NCBI GenBank assembly: GCA_903905065.1
Contig: CAIVEW010000060.1
Span: forward strand, 1 to 64,000
Length of the DNA: 64,000 bases
From: an uncultured Bacteroidota bacterium
GTDB taxonomy: Bacteria > Bacteroidota > Bacteroidia > Chitinophagales > Chitinophagaceae
Direction: 5' to 3'
The position numbers were made by a program, and so were the translations under genes. The notes below the pieces were generated by a model. The model did no database searches. It was not told the DNA's origin and saw nothing but the letters and a program-made list of their open reading frames with translations. Positions 9,489 to 18,872 of this stretch are shown piece by piece. Numbering within the stretch: the first letter of the stretch is position 1; every line of letters begins with the position of its first letter.

Positions 9489-10712
9489 CTAGAAGATAAG
9501 CCGCTCAATATTGTTGTTCCCATAGTCATATGGCAGGTAAGCTAGCGACGGTATTTTTTTGGTAATGATCAGATTAGCCCGTTTGCCGACGCGGATCGTT
9601 CCCATTTCATGTTCCAGCTCCATGGCGGCAGCGCCATTCAACGTAACTGCGTTCACGGCTTCTTCTGGCGTCATCTTTAACTGGGTACAGGCTATGGTTA
9701 ATAAAAAAGGCACGTTACCAGATGGACAAGACCCTGGATTATAATCTGTTGCAAGACATACCGGAAGCCCTGAATCGATGATCTTCCGGGCCGGCTGGTA
9801 GTGCATACCGAGAAAAAAAGCCGCCCCAGGGAGCAATGTAGGCATAGTTTTACCTGTTTTCAGAGATTCTATTTCTGCTTCCGCTACACACTCCAAATGA
9901 TCTACACTCAACGCATTATGCTTTACGCCAAGCTGCACACCACCTGAAAAGTGCAACTGATTGGCATGTATCTTTGGCTTGAGGCCATGCTTCAACCCAG
10001 CATCAAGCAATCGCTCCGTTTCCGGTAAACCGAAAAAGCCTTGTTCGCAGAAAACATCCATATAATCTGCCAGGCCTTCCCCCGCGACGACCGGGAGCAT
10101 TTCATCAATGATCAAGCTTATGTAACCTTCTTTATTTTCTTTATAGTCTACGGGATAAGCATGCGCAGCTAAGAATGATGCTTTTATGGGTATACCTCCA
10201 TTTTCTTTGAGCTTCCGGATCACCCTGAGCATTTTCAACTCCCCCTCGAGGCATAAACCGTAGCCGCTTTTTATCTCTATAGCGCCGGTACCCTGCGCCA
10301 TAACCCTATTCAACCGTTCCAGGCTCTGGTCATACAGTTCCGACTCGTCCATGGCATTAAGGCGGCGAGCGGAATTGAGAATCCCCCCTCCCCTACGGGC
10401 TACTTCTTCATAAGTTAATCCTTTGATGCGATCGACAAATTCTCCGTCGCGTGGAGCCGCAAAAACGAGGTGCGTATGGCTATCGCACCAGGCGGGCAAT
10501 ACCATTTTACCAGATGCGTCTATGCATTCATCAACCTGGCTTTCAGGCACCGATGCCATTTCACCAAAACTATGAATACGGCCATTTTCTATTAAAAGCC
10601 ATGCATTCTCGATAGATGGTAGAACCGCCATGTCCTCTCCGGCAACCCGCAAGCGGCCTTCTCCAGTCTCGACCTGGTGCAGTTGTTTTATATTGGATAT
10701 TAACAGGCGCAT
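9489..10712 (-). CDS. hutI: Imidazolonepropionase
   Basis: 407 residues, the usual length. It opens the imidazolone ring of 4-imidazolone-5-propanoate to N-formimino-glutamate in histidine degradation. Amidohydrolase metal motifs are seen: DSHTHLVFA around residue 80, EIKSGYGL, FLAAHAYP, HANQLHFSGG, SVDHLE and CLATDYNPGSCPS. Other hut genes are not in the window, so the pathway genes are dispersed. A perfect TACTTTTG box ends 5 nt before the ATG, which suggests a leaderless transcript. Confidence 0.95.
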   Translation of the reverse strand: MRLLISNIKQLHQVETGEGRLRVAGEDMAVLPSIENAWLLIENGRIHSFGEMASVPESQVDECIDASGKMVLPAWCDSHTHLVFAAPRDGEFVDRIKGLTYEEVARRGGGILNSARRLNAMDESELYDQSLERLNRVMAQGTGAIEIKSGYGLCLEGELKMLRVIRKLKENGGIPIKASFLAAHAYPVDYKENKEGYISLIIDEMLPVVAGEGLADYMDVFCEQGFFGLPETERLLDAGLKHGLKPKIHANQLHFSGGVQLGVKHNALSVDHLECVAEAEIESLKTGKTMPTLLPGAAFFLGMHYQPARKIIDSGLPVCLATDYNPGSCPSGNVPFLLTIACTQLKMTPEEAVNAVTLNGAAAMELEHEMGTIRVGKRANLIITKKIPSLAYLPYDYGNNNIERLIF

Positions 10713-10717
10713 AAGCT

Positions 10718-10725
10718 CAAAAGTA
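10718..10725 (-). promoter_or_regulatory. -7 promoter box of hutI
   Basis: TACTTTTG on the minus strand matches TAnnTTTG and ends 5 nt before the hutI ATG. No good TTTG -33 element is seen. Confidence 0.5.
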
Positions 10726-10820
10726 AGGAAAGTATTTAGCTGTTGCCACAGAAAACTACCGCGATTAAACTACACGGCTTAGGTATTGTCAAACAGGTAT
10801 TCAAAACAACGAAACGAATT

Positions 10821-11189
10821 ATGAAAAACCTCATTAAAAACTTGTTTACCGTGCTGCTTGTGATCAACACAACCACGTTATTCGCGCAACAACCAATGCA
10901 GCCAAGAACACCTGAAGAAAGGGCACAGCGCCAAACCATGTGGATGCAAAAGAATCTTGGGTTGACACAGGACCAGAACAAAAAGGTATACGATATCATG
11001 TTGTATCATGCACAACAAGCAGATGCCGATAAAAATATGGCTCCCGGACCAGAAAAGAAGATGGACAAGAAAGAGCTAAAAAGGGATACCGACGCCGAAC
11101 TGAAGGAAGTACTTACCGGTGACCAATATCGCCAATACCAGCAGCACGTGGAGGAAATGAAAGCGAGAAGACGGGAGCGCCGGCAGTAA
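10821..11189 (+). CDS. Small periplasmic Spy-like protein
   Basis: 122 residues from the ATG at 10821, which begins a good signal peptide (MKNLIKNLFTVLLVINTTTLFAQ). The mature part is helical and charged, with an LGLTQDQNKKVYDI segment and LTGDQYRQYQQHVEEMKARRRERR at the end, resembling Spy/CpxP LTxxQ proteins and Bacteroidota DUF4890-like proteins. Such proteins are periplasmic chaperones or stress sensors. It is followed by a related gene at 11323, likely an ancient duplicate. Its stop codon sits in the first unit of a heptamer tandem repeat. Confidence 0.72.
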   Translation: MKNLIKNLFTVLLVINTTTLFAQQPMQPRTPEERAQRQTMWMQKNLGLTQDQNKKVYDIMLYHAQQADADKNMAPGPEKKMDKKELKRDTDAELKEVLTGDQYRQYQQHVEEMKARRRERRQ

Positions 11190-11248
11190 GTCGTGAGTCG
11201 TAAGTCGTGAGTCGTAAGTCGTAAGTCGTGAGTCGTGAGTCGTAAGTC
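11188..11248. repeat. Heptamer tandem repeat RAGTCGT, 8.7 copies
   Basis: Eight consecutive units of aagtcgt or gagtcgt plus five bases. The first unit contains the stop codon of the preceding gene. The same unit recurs near 28060-28073 and in related inverted form near 34053-34075. Confidence 0.92.
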
Positions 11249-11296
11249 TGCGAGTAACAAAGCACGGAACTTAGCCATGGCTCTGTTTTAAAATGT

Positions 11297-11304
11297 TATT
11301 TTTG
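11297..11304 (+). promoter_or_regulatory. Possible -7 box of second Spy-like gene
   Basis: TATTTTTG matches TAnnTTTG, 18 nt before the ATG at 11323. No clear -33 element. Confidence 0.4.
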
Positions 11305-11322
11305 CTGCTCAAGCGATACAAT

Positions 11323-11676
11323 ATGAAAATAAGCGGCAGCCTTTTGGCAATTTGTTTGTGGTTCTCATTTTCTGCTGTGGCCCAGCCGGTGTGGTCACCG
11401 CAGAAAAGAGCACAGATAGAAATGGAGTGGATGCGAGACAGCCTGCACCTGACGCCGGTACAGGAAAAAAAGGCAGGCTCTGCGGTGTTAAATTTCCAGA
11501 AGCAAATGGATGGTGCAAGTGGTTCAGAAAAAAAACAACATGAGCTAATGCGAAAAAAAGATGCAGTAATGCATCGCATCCTTAAGCCAGAGCAGTACAA
11601 ACTGTACTATAGGCGGGAGCAGGAAATAAGGTCGCGGCCGAAACCGAATCATACGGGGAAACACCAGGCGTATTAG
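11323..11676 (+). CDS. Small periplasmic Spy-like protein, second copy
   Basis: 117 residues from the ATG at 11323; an in-frame ATG at 11293 would add ten residues and overlap the promoter-like box. Signal peptide MKISGSLLAICLWFSFSAVAQ. The mature part has EWMRDSLHLTPVQEKKAGS and LKPEQYKLYYRREQEIRSR, in the same order as the LT-Q and LxxxQYxxY motifs of the gene at 10821, so the two look paralogous though diverged. Probably a periplasmic chaperone-like or stress protein; exact role unknown. It is followed by another, different heptamer repeat. Confidence 0.7.
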   Translation: MKISGSLLAICLWFSFSAVAQPVWSPQKRAQIEMEWMRDSLHLTPVQEKKAGSAVLNFQKQMDGASGSEKKQHELMRKKDAVMHRILKPEQYKLYYRREQEIRSRPKPNHTGKHQAY

Positions 11677-11681
11677 GTTGC

Positions 11682-11702
11682 AGTTTACAGTTTACAGTTT
11701 AC
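11682..11702. repeat. Heptamer tandem repeat AGTTTAC, 3 copies
   Basis: Three perfect copies of agtttac between the second Spy-like gene and the convergent DUF922 gene. Confidence 0.85.
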
Positions 11703-11715
11703 AATTACAACTCCC

Positions 11716-12768
11716 TTAATAGCAGCCGCAGGCTTTTACTTGTTTTGAAATCTTGTCCTGCCAGACTTGCTGTTTATCGGGGATGGTGCCATGGGCGGTT
11801 TCGGTATCATAGGTGTTTTGCTCATTATCCGTTTCGTCTTTGCACAGCTTCTCCAGTTCATCAATACGCTGCTGATAGTTTTCTTTGGTCAGCCTGGCAT
11901 TCCTCAGCGCATTCACCAATTCACAGACCTTTATAGCAGTGATGTCGAAATGAGCCTGCTCATGGGCCAGGAGCAGCGCATTCGTATTCACAGGATTGAA
12001 CCATGAAAGGTCTTTGTCAAAATAAGGAGTGACGACTATGTTAATTACCTTTTGCCCCTTCTGAACCGACTGAGAAAAGGTAGTCGCATGGCCACTTACC
12101 GTAGTTGCTTTCTCCGGCAGATCATCACGAACTTCACCTTTGAAATCACGTAGTTGCAATGGCCGCCGCAGGTCATACACAATAAAATTCTTCATATTCG
12201 ATGTCTTGCTGATGGTTGCATTTATTTTTACCTGATCGGAGGTAGCGTGTTTGTCCTTTTGCGGTGCCCACCATTTCTCAAAAGCTTCCATGTTGGTCTG
12301 CACGGCATGCCGGATCTCCTTTTCCAGGTATTCGACCGGATCACCCTTTGTCTCGTTTTGACTACTGCTGGTGAACTGCCACAGCTTCGTATCGCCGCTA
12401 TAGAATTCAAATGTCGTTGCGATGCTGACTGTCCACTTTGAGGCTTTCCTCTTGATGTCTACGTGAAGCTCTTTAATGTTCATTACTACAGGTGGCTGGG
12501 TGTTGTACTGCTTTATATTTTTATCGATGTAGTTTCTTATTGCCGTTGCTGCGCCATCCTTTATAACCAGCATTTCGACTACCCCGCTGTCGTTTACAGA
12601 GCCAATACCCACGGAATCAGGCAGGCTGGTGGTGACATCAGAGATGTAGTAGGTTTTCGGCGTGTATGAATTTGCTTCGTGTTTTAACTGGATGGTCTTT
12701 AGACTCTGTGCGGAGGCGTGGAAAAAAGAGATTACAGAAATGGTCAGAATGAAAAAAAGAGTTTTCAT
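11716..12768 (-). CDS. Secreted DUF922-family putative zinc protease
   Basis: 350 residues with signal peptide MKTLFFILTISVISFFHASAQ. The C-terminal half has LLAHEQAHFDITAIKVCELVNAL, an HExxH zinc-binding motif in the arrangement typical of DUF922 proteins, and a downstream helix YQQRIDELEKLCKDETDNEQ ending near YDTETAHG. The N-terminal half is strand-rich and unassigned. Peptidase activity is inferred from the motif only; substrates are unknown. Its promoter box TACTTTTG ends 7 nt before the ATG. Confidence 0.75.
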   Translation of the reverse strand: MKTLFFILTISVISFFHASAQSLKTIQLKHEANSYTPKTYYISDVTTSLPDSVGIGSVNDSGVVEMLVIKDGAATAIRNYIDKNIKQYNTQPPVVMNIKELHVDIKRKASKWTVSIATTFEFYSGDTKLWQFTSSSQNETKGDPVEYLEKEIRHAVQTNMEAFEKWWAPQKDKHATSDQVKINATISKTSNMKNFIVYDLRRPLQLRDFKGEVRDDLPEKATTVSGHATTFSQSVQKGQKVINIVVTPYFDKDLSWFNPVNTNALLLAHEQAHFDITAIKVCELVNALRNARLTKENYQQRIDELEKLCKDETDNEQNTYDTETAHGTIPDKQQVWQDKISKQVKACGCY

Positions 12769-12775
12769 ATTGTAT

Positions 12776-12783
12776 CAAAAGTA
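12776..12783 (-). promoter_or_regulatory. -7 promoter box of DUF922 gene
   Basis: TACTTTTG on the minus strand matches TAnnTTTG and ends 7 nt before the ATG at 12768, implying a near-leaderless message. Confidence 0.5.
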
Positions 12784-12904
12784 GGGAATAAGGTGCTAAG
12801 GAAATAAGAAAAACATCCGATAACTATCGCGACATCCTACTGCGATATTACCTTGTTTAACTTCTCAATTAAAAAGCTAACTTTATACTCTAACTTTTGA
12901 ACAA

Positions 12905-14080
12905 ATGCAGACAGCATATATAGTGGGCGGATATCGTACGGCAGTAGGAAAATCTAAGCGTGGGGGTTTTCGTTTTTACCGCCCGGAAGACCTGGCCGTA
13001 GACGTCATAAAAGGATTATTGGCCAGCATGCCGCAACTGGATACCAAGCTCGTGGATGATGTGATAGTAGGCAATGCTGTACCGGAAGCCGAGCAGGGGC
13101 TACAGGTGGGGCGTATAATAGCTAACAGAGCGATAGGTGAATGGGCCGCAGGTGTAACGGTGAACCGCTACTGCGGCAGCGGACTGGAGGCCATAGCCAT
13201 AGCCACAGCAAAGATACAGATGGGCCTGGCTGACTGCATAATAGCCGGAGGTACAGAAAGCATGAGCCTGGTACCTACAGCAGGTTGGCGCACTATGCCC
13301 AATTATGAGTACGCAAAAGACAATGGCGACTACTATCTGAGCATGGGCCTTACCGCAGAGCAGGTAGCCAGCGACTTTAAAGTGAGCCGTGAAGACCAGG
13401 ACGCTTTTGCACTGCGCTCGCACCAAAAGGCAATAAACGCGATAAAGGAGGGTTACTTTAAAGATGGCATATTGCCCATAACCGTAAAGGAAGTGTATGT
13501 GAATGAAAAGAATAAAAAGGCCGTACGCGAGCTAATAGTAGATACGGATGAAGGGCCACGGGCGGATACTTCTCTGCCCGTGCTGGCTAAGCTACCGGCG
13601 GTTTTTGCCCAGGGTGGTTCGGTAACTGCGGGCAACTCTTCGCAAACATCGGATGGGGCGGCTTTTACGGTGGTAATGGGCGAAAAGCTAATGAATCAAC
13701 TGGGCTTGAAACCAATAGGACGGCTGGTGAATTGTGCCGCCGCGGGTGTAGACCCACGCATAATGGGCATAGGCCCGATAAAAGCAGTGCCGAAAGTGCT
13801 GAAGCAGGCAGGGATGACATTGAATGATATAGATCTCGTAGAACTGAACGAGGCGTTTGCCTCGCAATCGCTGGCGGTGATACGCGAGCTGGGTCTGAAC
13901 CCGGATATAGTAAATATCAATGGCGGAGCCATCTCCCTTGGGCACCCGCTGGGCTGTACCGGGGCAAAGCTAACCATACAAATACTGGGCGACCTGAAAC
14001 GCCTGAATAAAAAATATGGCATCGTAACTGCTTGCATAGGCGGCGGACAAGGGATAGCGGGGATCATTGAAAGGTGCTGA
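12905..14080 (+). CDS. Acetyl-CoA C-acyltransferase (thiolase)
   Basis: 391 residues, full thiolase length. The acyl-accepting Cys90 is in NRYCGSGLEA. The C-terminal catalytic motifs are NGGAISLGHPLGCTGA (His) and CIGGGQGIA (second Cys). The N-terminus IVGGYRTAVGK is typical of degradative FadA-type enzymes. It cleaves 3-ketoacyl-CoA with CoA to acyl-CoA and acetyl-CoA in beta-oxidation, or acts in the reverse direction. No other beta-oxidation genes are adjacent, so fadA versus atoB cannot be decided. A one-base-longer box (taacttttg) ends 5 nt before the ATG. Confidence 0.94.
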   Translation: MQTAYIVGGYRTAVGKSKRGGFRFYRPEDLAVDVIKGLLASMPQLDTKLVDDVIVGNAVPEAEQGLQVGRIIANRAIGEWAAGVTVNRYCGSGLEAIAIATAKIQMGLADCIIAGGTESMSLVPTAGWRTMPNYEYAKDNGDYYLSMGLTAEQVASDFKVSREDQDAFALRSHQKAINAIKEGYFKDGILPITVKEVYVNEKNKKAVRELIVDTDEGPRADTSLPVLAKLPAVFAQGGSVTAGNSSQTSDGAAFTVVMGEKLMNQLGLKPIGRLVNCAAAGVDPRIMGIGPIKAVPKVLKQAGMTLNDIDLVELNEAFASQSLAVIRELGLNPDIVNINGGAISLGHPLGCTGAKLTIQILGDLKRLNKKYGIVTACIGGGQGIAGIIERC

Positions 14081-14257
14081 TTCCAATTTGCCGTTTATTA
14101 CTGCAGTAGCCATATTAATTTATTAAATAAATTAGTGTATGTGTATTATTGTGTATAATATTGTGTAGGTGAAAACTAGAAAATAAAGTTTGCTTGTTTA
14201 CTAACAGTCTTCTTATTTAAGACGTATTTGCCGTTCCTGTACCTAAAAAATACCGTT

Positions 14258-17200
14258 GTGAAAAAGCTATCCCTGACCTTTCTGGTTATTTGTCTCTTTA
14301 TCGCTGGCTCTGTTTGTAACGGACAAGGAATAATCTCTACGTATGTGACATTGCCTGGTGGGGATGTACCTCTTGGTATGGCAATGGACACAAGCGGGAA
14401 CATTTACTATTCATGCGGACCGTGCAATTTTATAAAAAAAATAAGCCCATCCGGGAGAGTCTCCATTATTGCGGGAACGGGAGTTGCCGGATTTGGTGGT
14501 GATGGCGGACCGGCAACAGCCGCTCTACTAAACTTTCCTAAGGGAATGCTCTTGGATCCGGCCGGCAATATTTATTTTTCAGACCTGGATAATTATACGA
14601 TCCGCAAGATCACAGCGTCAACGGGCATTATCACGACGCTCGCAGGCAATACTTCCAGCAATTGGTGGGCCGGCGATGGCGGACCTGCTACGGCCGCTAC
14701 CTTGGGCGGCTGCGACTTTATAACAAGAGATATTATTGGAAATCTATATTTTAATGACGGTGATTTTTCTCTGATAAGAAAGATCGATACCTCGGGTATT
14801 ATCTCCACATTCGCGGGAACCCCGAACGTGTTCGATTTCGGTGGCGATGGCGGACCTGCCAGTGCTGCGTTTTTTAATACTCCCGGGGTAATAACGATTG
14901 ATGCCCACAATAATTTTTACATTGCTGATGGCAACAATAATAGAATACGCAAAATAGATTCTACCGGCACCATCACAACTATCGCGGGAAACGGAACAAG
15001 TTACACGGGAGATGGTGCTCCGGCTACCGCGACAGGAATATCTGATGTCATGTCAATAACTGTTGATCAGATCGGAAATATCTATTTTAACAATGATGGG
15101 ATCACTAGCGCTGTTCTTAAGATCGACACTTCTGGAATTGTTCATGTGTTTGCAGGCAGCGCTACAGAAGGCTATAGTGGCGATGGCGGCCCACCGGGGC
15201 TCGCTCATTTTGCTGGTACCGGCACCCTTTTATTTGATAAGAACCACGATCTGTATATTGAAGACGCAGGTAACTACGCCATCAGGAAGGTTTCGTACAC
15301 CCCCAATATTATTGCGGATAGTTTTTCTGTTTATAATAGCAGTAGCTGTAGCGGCATAGCTCTTTCAACTACCACTAACGATTCGGCAGCGACCGGACTA
15401 CGTACCTATTTTGGCGATGGCACCGTGGATACAAACTCACTTCTGCCTGGAGCGCCGGGCAAATATGCAAGCGTAATACATAATTATCCAAATGCCGGAA
15501 CTTATACCATCAAGGAAGTTTTGATGAACGGCACTACTGGAATAGACTCTACTCATTTTTCGTACCATTACTTATTGTGTAAAACTATTGACGTACAATT
15601 TTATTTTGACGCAAATGGAAATTGTCTGAAAGACAGTGCCGAGTCATTCAATTTTTTACCTGTAATGACAGAGGTTGACTCCAACGGAATAGCTATTGAT
15701 ACGATCTCCGCGAACAGCGGATTTTACTATCAGGCATATGGCAATCCGGGAGACATTTATTCCTTTAGAGTTATTTCCGCACCACCAGGATATTCCGCAC
15801 TATGTTCCGGAGGAATTGTTGCGGACACACTTGATTCCATCACCAATAACATTTACACCAGATTCATTGGCTTTAATTGTTCTACCAGCTCTGGTTTTGA
15901 CCTCGCTGAAAATACAAGTATGTTAACGGGCAGGCACTTAGCCAGCGGAACTATTGTTGTAAATAATAACTATTGTACTCCGGAAGATGCTGTTGTAACT
16001 ATGAATGTTGACCCAAAATATGTTTTTGAAAGTTCTGTCCCGTCCCCAAGTAGTATTGTCGGCAACACCGTGATTTGGAATTTTAGCGGAATGTCCGCAG
16101 GATCAATGCCTCAATTAATATCGTATTCGCTTACAATACCGGGTGCGTATTTAACCGCCGGAGATACTGTTCTGACAAAATTTATGGTGACACCAATTAC
16201 AGGCGACCTGGATACAACAAACAACACGTGCATCAGAATTGACACAATAAGATCTTCCTACGACCCCAACGAAATGTCTGTAACTCCATCAGGATATATA
16301 CTGCCTAACACTACGCTGCAATACACCATCAACTTTGAGAATACAGGCAATGATACTGCCTACAATATTGCAGTGATGGATACACTGCCAGATAATGTAA
16401 ATGTAAACTCGCTAAGGATAGACATAGCGTCGGCGGTTTTGAACACTGCGACCTATAACGCAGGTGGTCACAATATTATAAAATTCGATTTCCCAGGCAT
16501 AAACCTGCCTGACAGCTCGCATCATAATCAATGCAACGGGATGGTGCTGTTTCACGTAAAAACGGTTGATGGGCTTAGCGATGGCGCTACGTTATTCAAT
16601 CATGCGGGCATCTTCTTTGATGATAACCCCGTGGTGATGACAGATACGGTAGAGAATACTGTAAGCCTGATACATGGGCCAGCTTCGGTTTGTAAAGGTG
16701 CTAAAATTAGCTGGTCGGAATTGGCAAATGGAGGGATGTGGACAAGTACAAATGGTAGTGCAACGATTTCCCGAGATACTGTTAGCGGCGCCGCGACTGG
16801 AGTAGATACTTTTACATACACTGTCCCCTCATTGTACGGAAATACTTTCGCCACGAAAACTGTGACTGTTAATCCAATACCATCGGTGTATATGGTAACG
16901 GGGGGAGGAAGTATATGTGCAGGCAGTACCGGAATTGATCTGTCGCTGAGTGGGTCAGATACTGGGTGTGTTTATCAATTGTATAGTAGCGCTTCTGCAA
17001 CGGGCGCAGCGATTGCCGGCACCGGATATCCTCTGGACTTGGGCGTTTATACGGTTGCAGGCACCTATTCTGTAACAGCAACAAGCCCAGCCACGTCATG
17101 CGCGAATAATATGAACGACAGTGCGGTGATTGTGGTAAATTCCCTGGTTGTCCCGTCGTTAAACGTTACTACATCTTTGGGAGACACGGTATGTGCCGGC

Positions 17201-17953
17201 AGTTCCGTCACTTTTATTGCTGCTGGCGCTAACGGCGGAACTTCACCGGTTTATGATTGGAGCGTTAACGGAACACCTGTAACCGGCAGTACATCTTATA
17301 CCTACACGCCTTCAAATCATGACCTGATCACAATAGTGCTCATCAGCGATGCACTATGCGTATCTCCTGACAGTGCTACAGCCAGCATCACTATTACCGT
17401 TGACTCAATTTTAGTCCCTATTATAACGATCAACGCGGTGCCGGGATTTACTTTAGCAGCGGGTATGCCGGATACGTTGACTGTGACTGTAAGCAACGCT
17501 GGCGCTGCGCCAGCTTATCAATGGTACGTGAATGGAACTGTAATATCCGGAGCAACGAGCGCGACATTAATAAGAACTTTTCTAAACAACGACTCAGTAA
17601 GTTGTGTCGTAACAGGAAGCGGAGCGTGTGCACTATCTTCCTTCAATTCTGCACTGATACATGTAAGCAGCACCGGAGTATTGCAGTTAGCAGGCACTGA
17701 TGGGATACAACTGGTACCAAACCCTAACAAAGGCAGCTTTACGTTGACCGGCGCATGGGCCAATGATGAACATGTAGTAGCTGAAATTACGGATATGCTG
17801 GGCCAGGTAGTGTATAAAAATGAATTGACAGTAAGCAACGGCGCTATAGATGCGCAAATATTGCTTGGCAGCCGCCTTGCTAACGGCATATATCTGCTGA
17901 ACCTAAAGGCAGCAAGCGGGGCTAGGGTTTTCCATTTTATACTTGAACGATAG
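14258..17953 (+). CDS. Giant T9SS-secreted NHL-repeat / Ig-like protein
   Basis: About 1231 residues. A GTG at 14258 starts a good signal peptide (VKKLSLTFLVICLF, ending NGQ); a TTG ten codons earlier is less likely. Residues to about 330 are NHL-type propeller units recurring as FGGDGGPATAA, IRKIDSTG and TTIAGNG. Then come a PKD-like segment, an SdrD-like region (VQFYFDANGNCLKDSAES) and a DUF11/DUF7619-like domain starting DPNEMSV with NTTLQYTINFENTGNDTA. Next are Ig/PKD-like modules of the CxGxTYxWS type, and a final T9SS type A domain from LVPNPNKGSFTLTG. Probably a surface or released adhesin-like protein. A strong terminator follows. Confidence 0.87.
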   Translation: MKKLSLTFLVICLFIAGSVCNGQGIISTYVTLPGGDVPLGMAMDTSGNIYYSCGPCNFIKKISPSGRVSIIAGTGVAGFGGDGGPATAALLNFPKGMLLDPAGNIYFSDLDNYTIRKITASTGIITTLAGNTSSNWWAGDGGPATAATLGGCDFITRDIIGNLYFNDGDFSLIRKIDTSGIISTFAGTPNVFDFGGDGGPASAAFFNTPGVITIDAHNNFYIADGNNNRIRKIDSTGTITTIAGNGTSYTGDGAPATATGISDVMSITVDQIGNIYFNNDGITSAVLKIDTSGIVHVFAGSATEGYSGDGGPPGLAHFAGTGTLLFDKNHDLYIEDAGNYAIRKVSYTPNIIADSFSVYNSSSCSGIALSTTTNDSAATGLRTYFGDGTVDTNSLLPGAPGKYASVIHNYPNAGTYTIKEVLMNGTTGIDSTHFSYHYLLCKTIDVQFYFDANGNCLKDSAESFNFLPVMTEVDSNGIAIDTISANSGFYYQAYGNPGDIYSFRVISAPPGYSALCSGGIVADTLDSITNNIYTRFIGFNCSTSSGFDLAENTSMLTGRHLASGTIVVNNNYCTPEDAVVTMNVDPKYVFESSVPSPSSIVGNTVIWNFSGMSAGSMPQLISYSLTIPGAYLTAGDTVLTKFMVTPITGDLDTTNNTCIRIDTIRSSYDPNEMSVTPSGYILPNTTLQYTINFENTGNDTAYNIAVMDTLPDNVNVNSLRIDIASAVLNTATYNAGGHNIIKFDFPGINLPDSSHHNQCNGMVLFHVKTVDGLSDGATLFNHAGIFFDDNPVVMTDTVENTVSLIHGPASVCKGAKISWSELANGGMWTSTNGSATISRDTVSGAATGVDTFTYTVPSLYGNTFATKTVTVNPIPSVYMVTGGGSICAGSTGIDLSLSGSDTGCVYQLYSSASATGAAIAGTGYPLDLGVYTVAGTYSVTATSPATSCANNMNDSAVIVVNSLVVPSLNVTTSLGDTVCAGSSVTFIAAGANGGTSPVYDWSVNGTPVTGSTSYTYTPSNHDLITIVLISDALCVSPDSATASITITVDSILVPIITINAVPGFTLAAGMPDTLTVTVSNAGAAPAYQWYVNGTVISGATSATLIRTFLNNDSVSCVVTGSGACALSSFNSALIHVSSTGVLQLAGTDGIQLVPNPNKGSFTLTGAWANDEHVVAEITDMLGQVVYKNELTVSNGAIDAQILLGSRLANGIYLLNLKAASGARVFHFILER

Positions 17954-17974
17954 CACTCTCTTTCCTTAATACTT

Positions 17975-18004
17975 CAGCCGGAACATTGCTCCGGCTGTTT
18001 TTTT
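17975..18004 (+). terminator. Rho-independent terminator
   Basis: Perfect 8-bp stem cagccgga / tccggctg, 7-nt loop, then seven T. It ends the giant NHL-protein transcript. Confidence 0.9.
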
Positions 18005-18065
18005 AACATACCGCCAACGCTATGCTTAACCTTACATTAATATTAGGCATATAACTTCGCCGCCA

Positions 18066-18872
18066 ATGAAGCCGGATAAGATCAGGAAAATAATAGGCGA
18101 GAAAATAAAAGAGGTTAAAAAACTCGGTAAGAAGGTTGATAACAATTTTGAAAAAGACACCCTTCACGAGTTTCGGGTGGCTGTAAAATCGTTGCGGTCA
18201 TTTCTGCGCTTACTGAGAATGGACAAGGAGCAAGTCCCCAAAATGCCGGGCAAATTTAAACGTCTCTACCACATCACAGGCGCCATTCGTGATGCGCAAC
18301 TGGAACTGGATCATATTGCCGCCGGGAAAACGTCGTTGCCTGTTTATACGGACAAACTCAGAAATGACATTAGCCGGCAAAAAGCGGAATGGGGAAAACA
18401 TTATTCCGATAAGGTATTCCGTAAAATGAAAAAACGCCTTGCCGGCTATGAATATGATACGCTTTCGCCTGATGCACTTGCTGCCTTTCATAACATGAAG
18501 GTAGCGGGCGTAAAAAAACTGGGGAGATCCGGCACCGCAACCAATGCGGAGGTACACAGCATCAGGAAGCAAGTGAAGGACATACTCTATACAACCAAAC
18601 TCGCTCAAAAAAAATGGAAGCCCGCACTAGCACAAATGCCGCCTGTGCCGGTAGATGAACTGGACCAGATAGCTACCATGATAGGCGGATATAATGATGA
18701 GCGTACACAACTCGAACATCTGAGTTCGTTTCATTCGCCCGATACCAAACTGCCAGAACTACTTGCCATCAACAAAATCGTTAAGAAAGAAGGGACTAAA
18801 CTAACAAACGGCAAGAAACAGCTATTGGATGTTGTAAATAAGTTTGCGGGAAAAAGGAAAACCACTTCTTAA
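18066..18872 (+). CDS. CHAD domain protein
   Basis: 268 residues. LHEFRVAVKSLRSFLRLL near residues 40-57 and EVHSIRKQVKDILYT near residue 165 are the two conserved His/Arg/Lys-rich helices of the CHAD domain, an alpha-helical fold that binds polyphosphate. The whole protein is basic and helical with no signal peptide, so it probably acts in the cytoplasm on polyphosphate granules. No CYTH domain is fused and no polyphosphate kinase is nearby. Its stop overlaps that of convergent yceI by 3 nt within TTAA. Confidence 0.9.
   Translation: MKPDKIRKIIGEKIKEVKKLGKKVDNNFEKDTLHEFRVAVKSLRSFLRLLRMDKEQVPKMPGKFKRLYHITGAIRDAQLELDHIAAGKTSLPVYTDKLRNDISRQKAEWGKHYSDKVFRKMKKRLAGYEYDTLSPDALAAFHNMKVAGVKKLGRSGTATNAEVHSIRKQVKDILYTTKLAQKKWKPALAQMPPVPVDELDQIATMIGGYNDERTQLEHLSSFHSPDTKLPELLAINKIVKKEGTKLTNGKKQLLDVVNKFAGKRKTTS

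Noticed and set aside
11188-11248. Possible CRISPR array at the heptamer repeat
   Set aside because: Units are 7 bp, contiguous and without spacers; no cas genes in the window.
11006-11278. Minus-strand frame with repeated LRLTTHD units
   Set aside because: Product of the RAGTCGT heptamer array read on the other strand plus the antisense of the Spy-like gene; no start signal.
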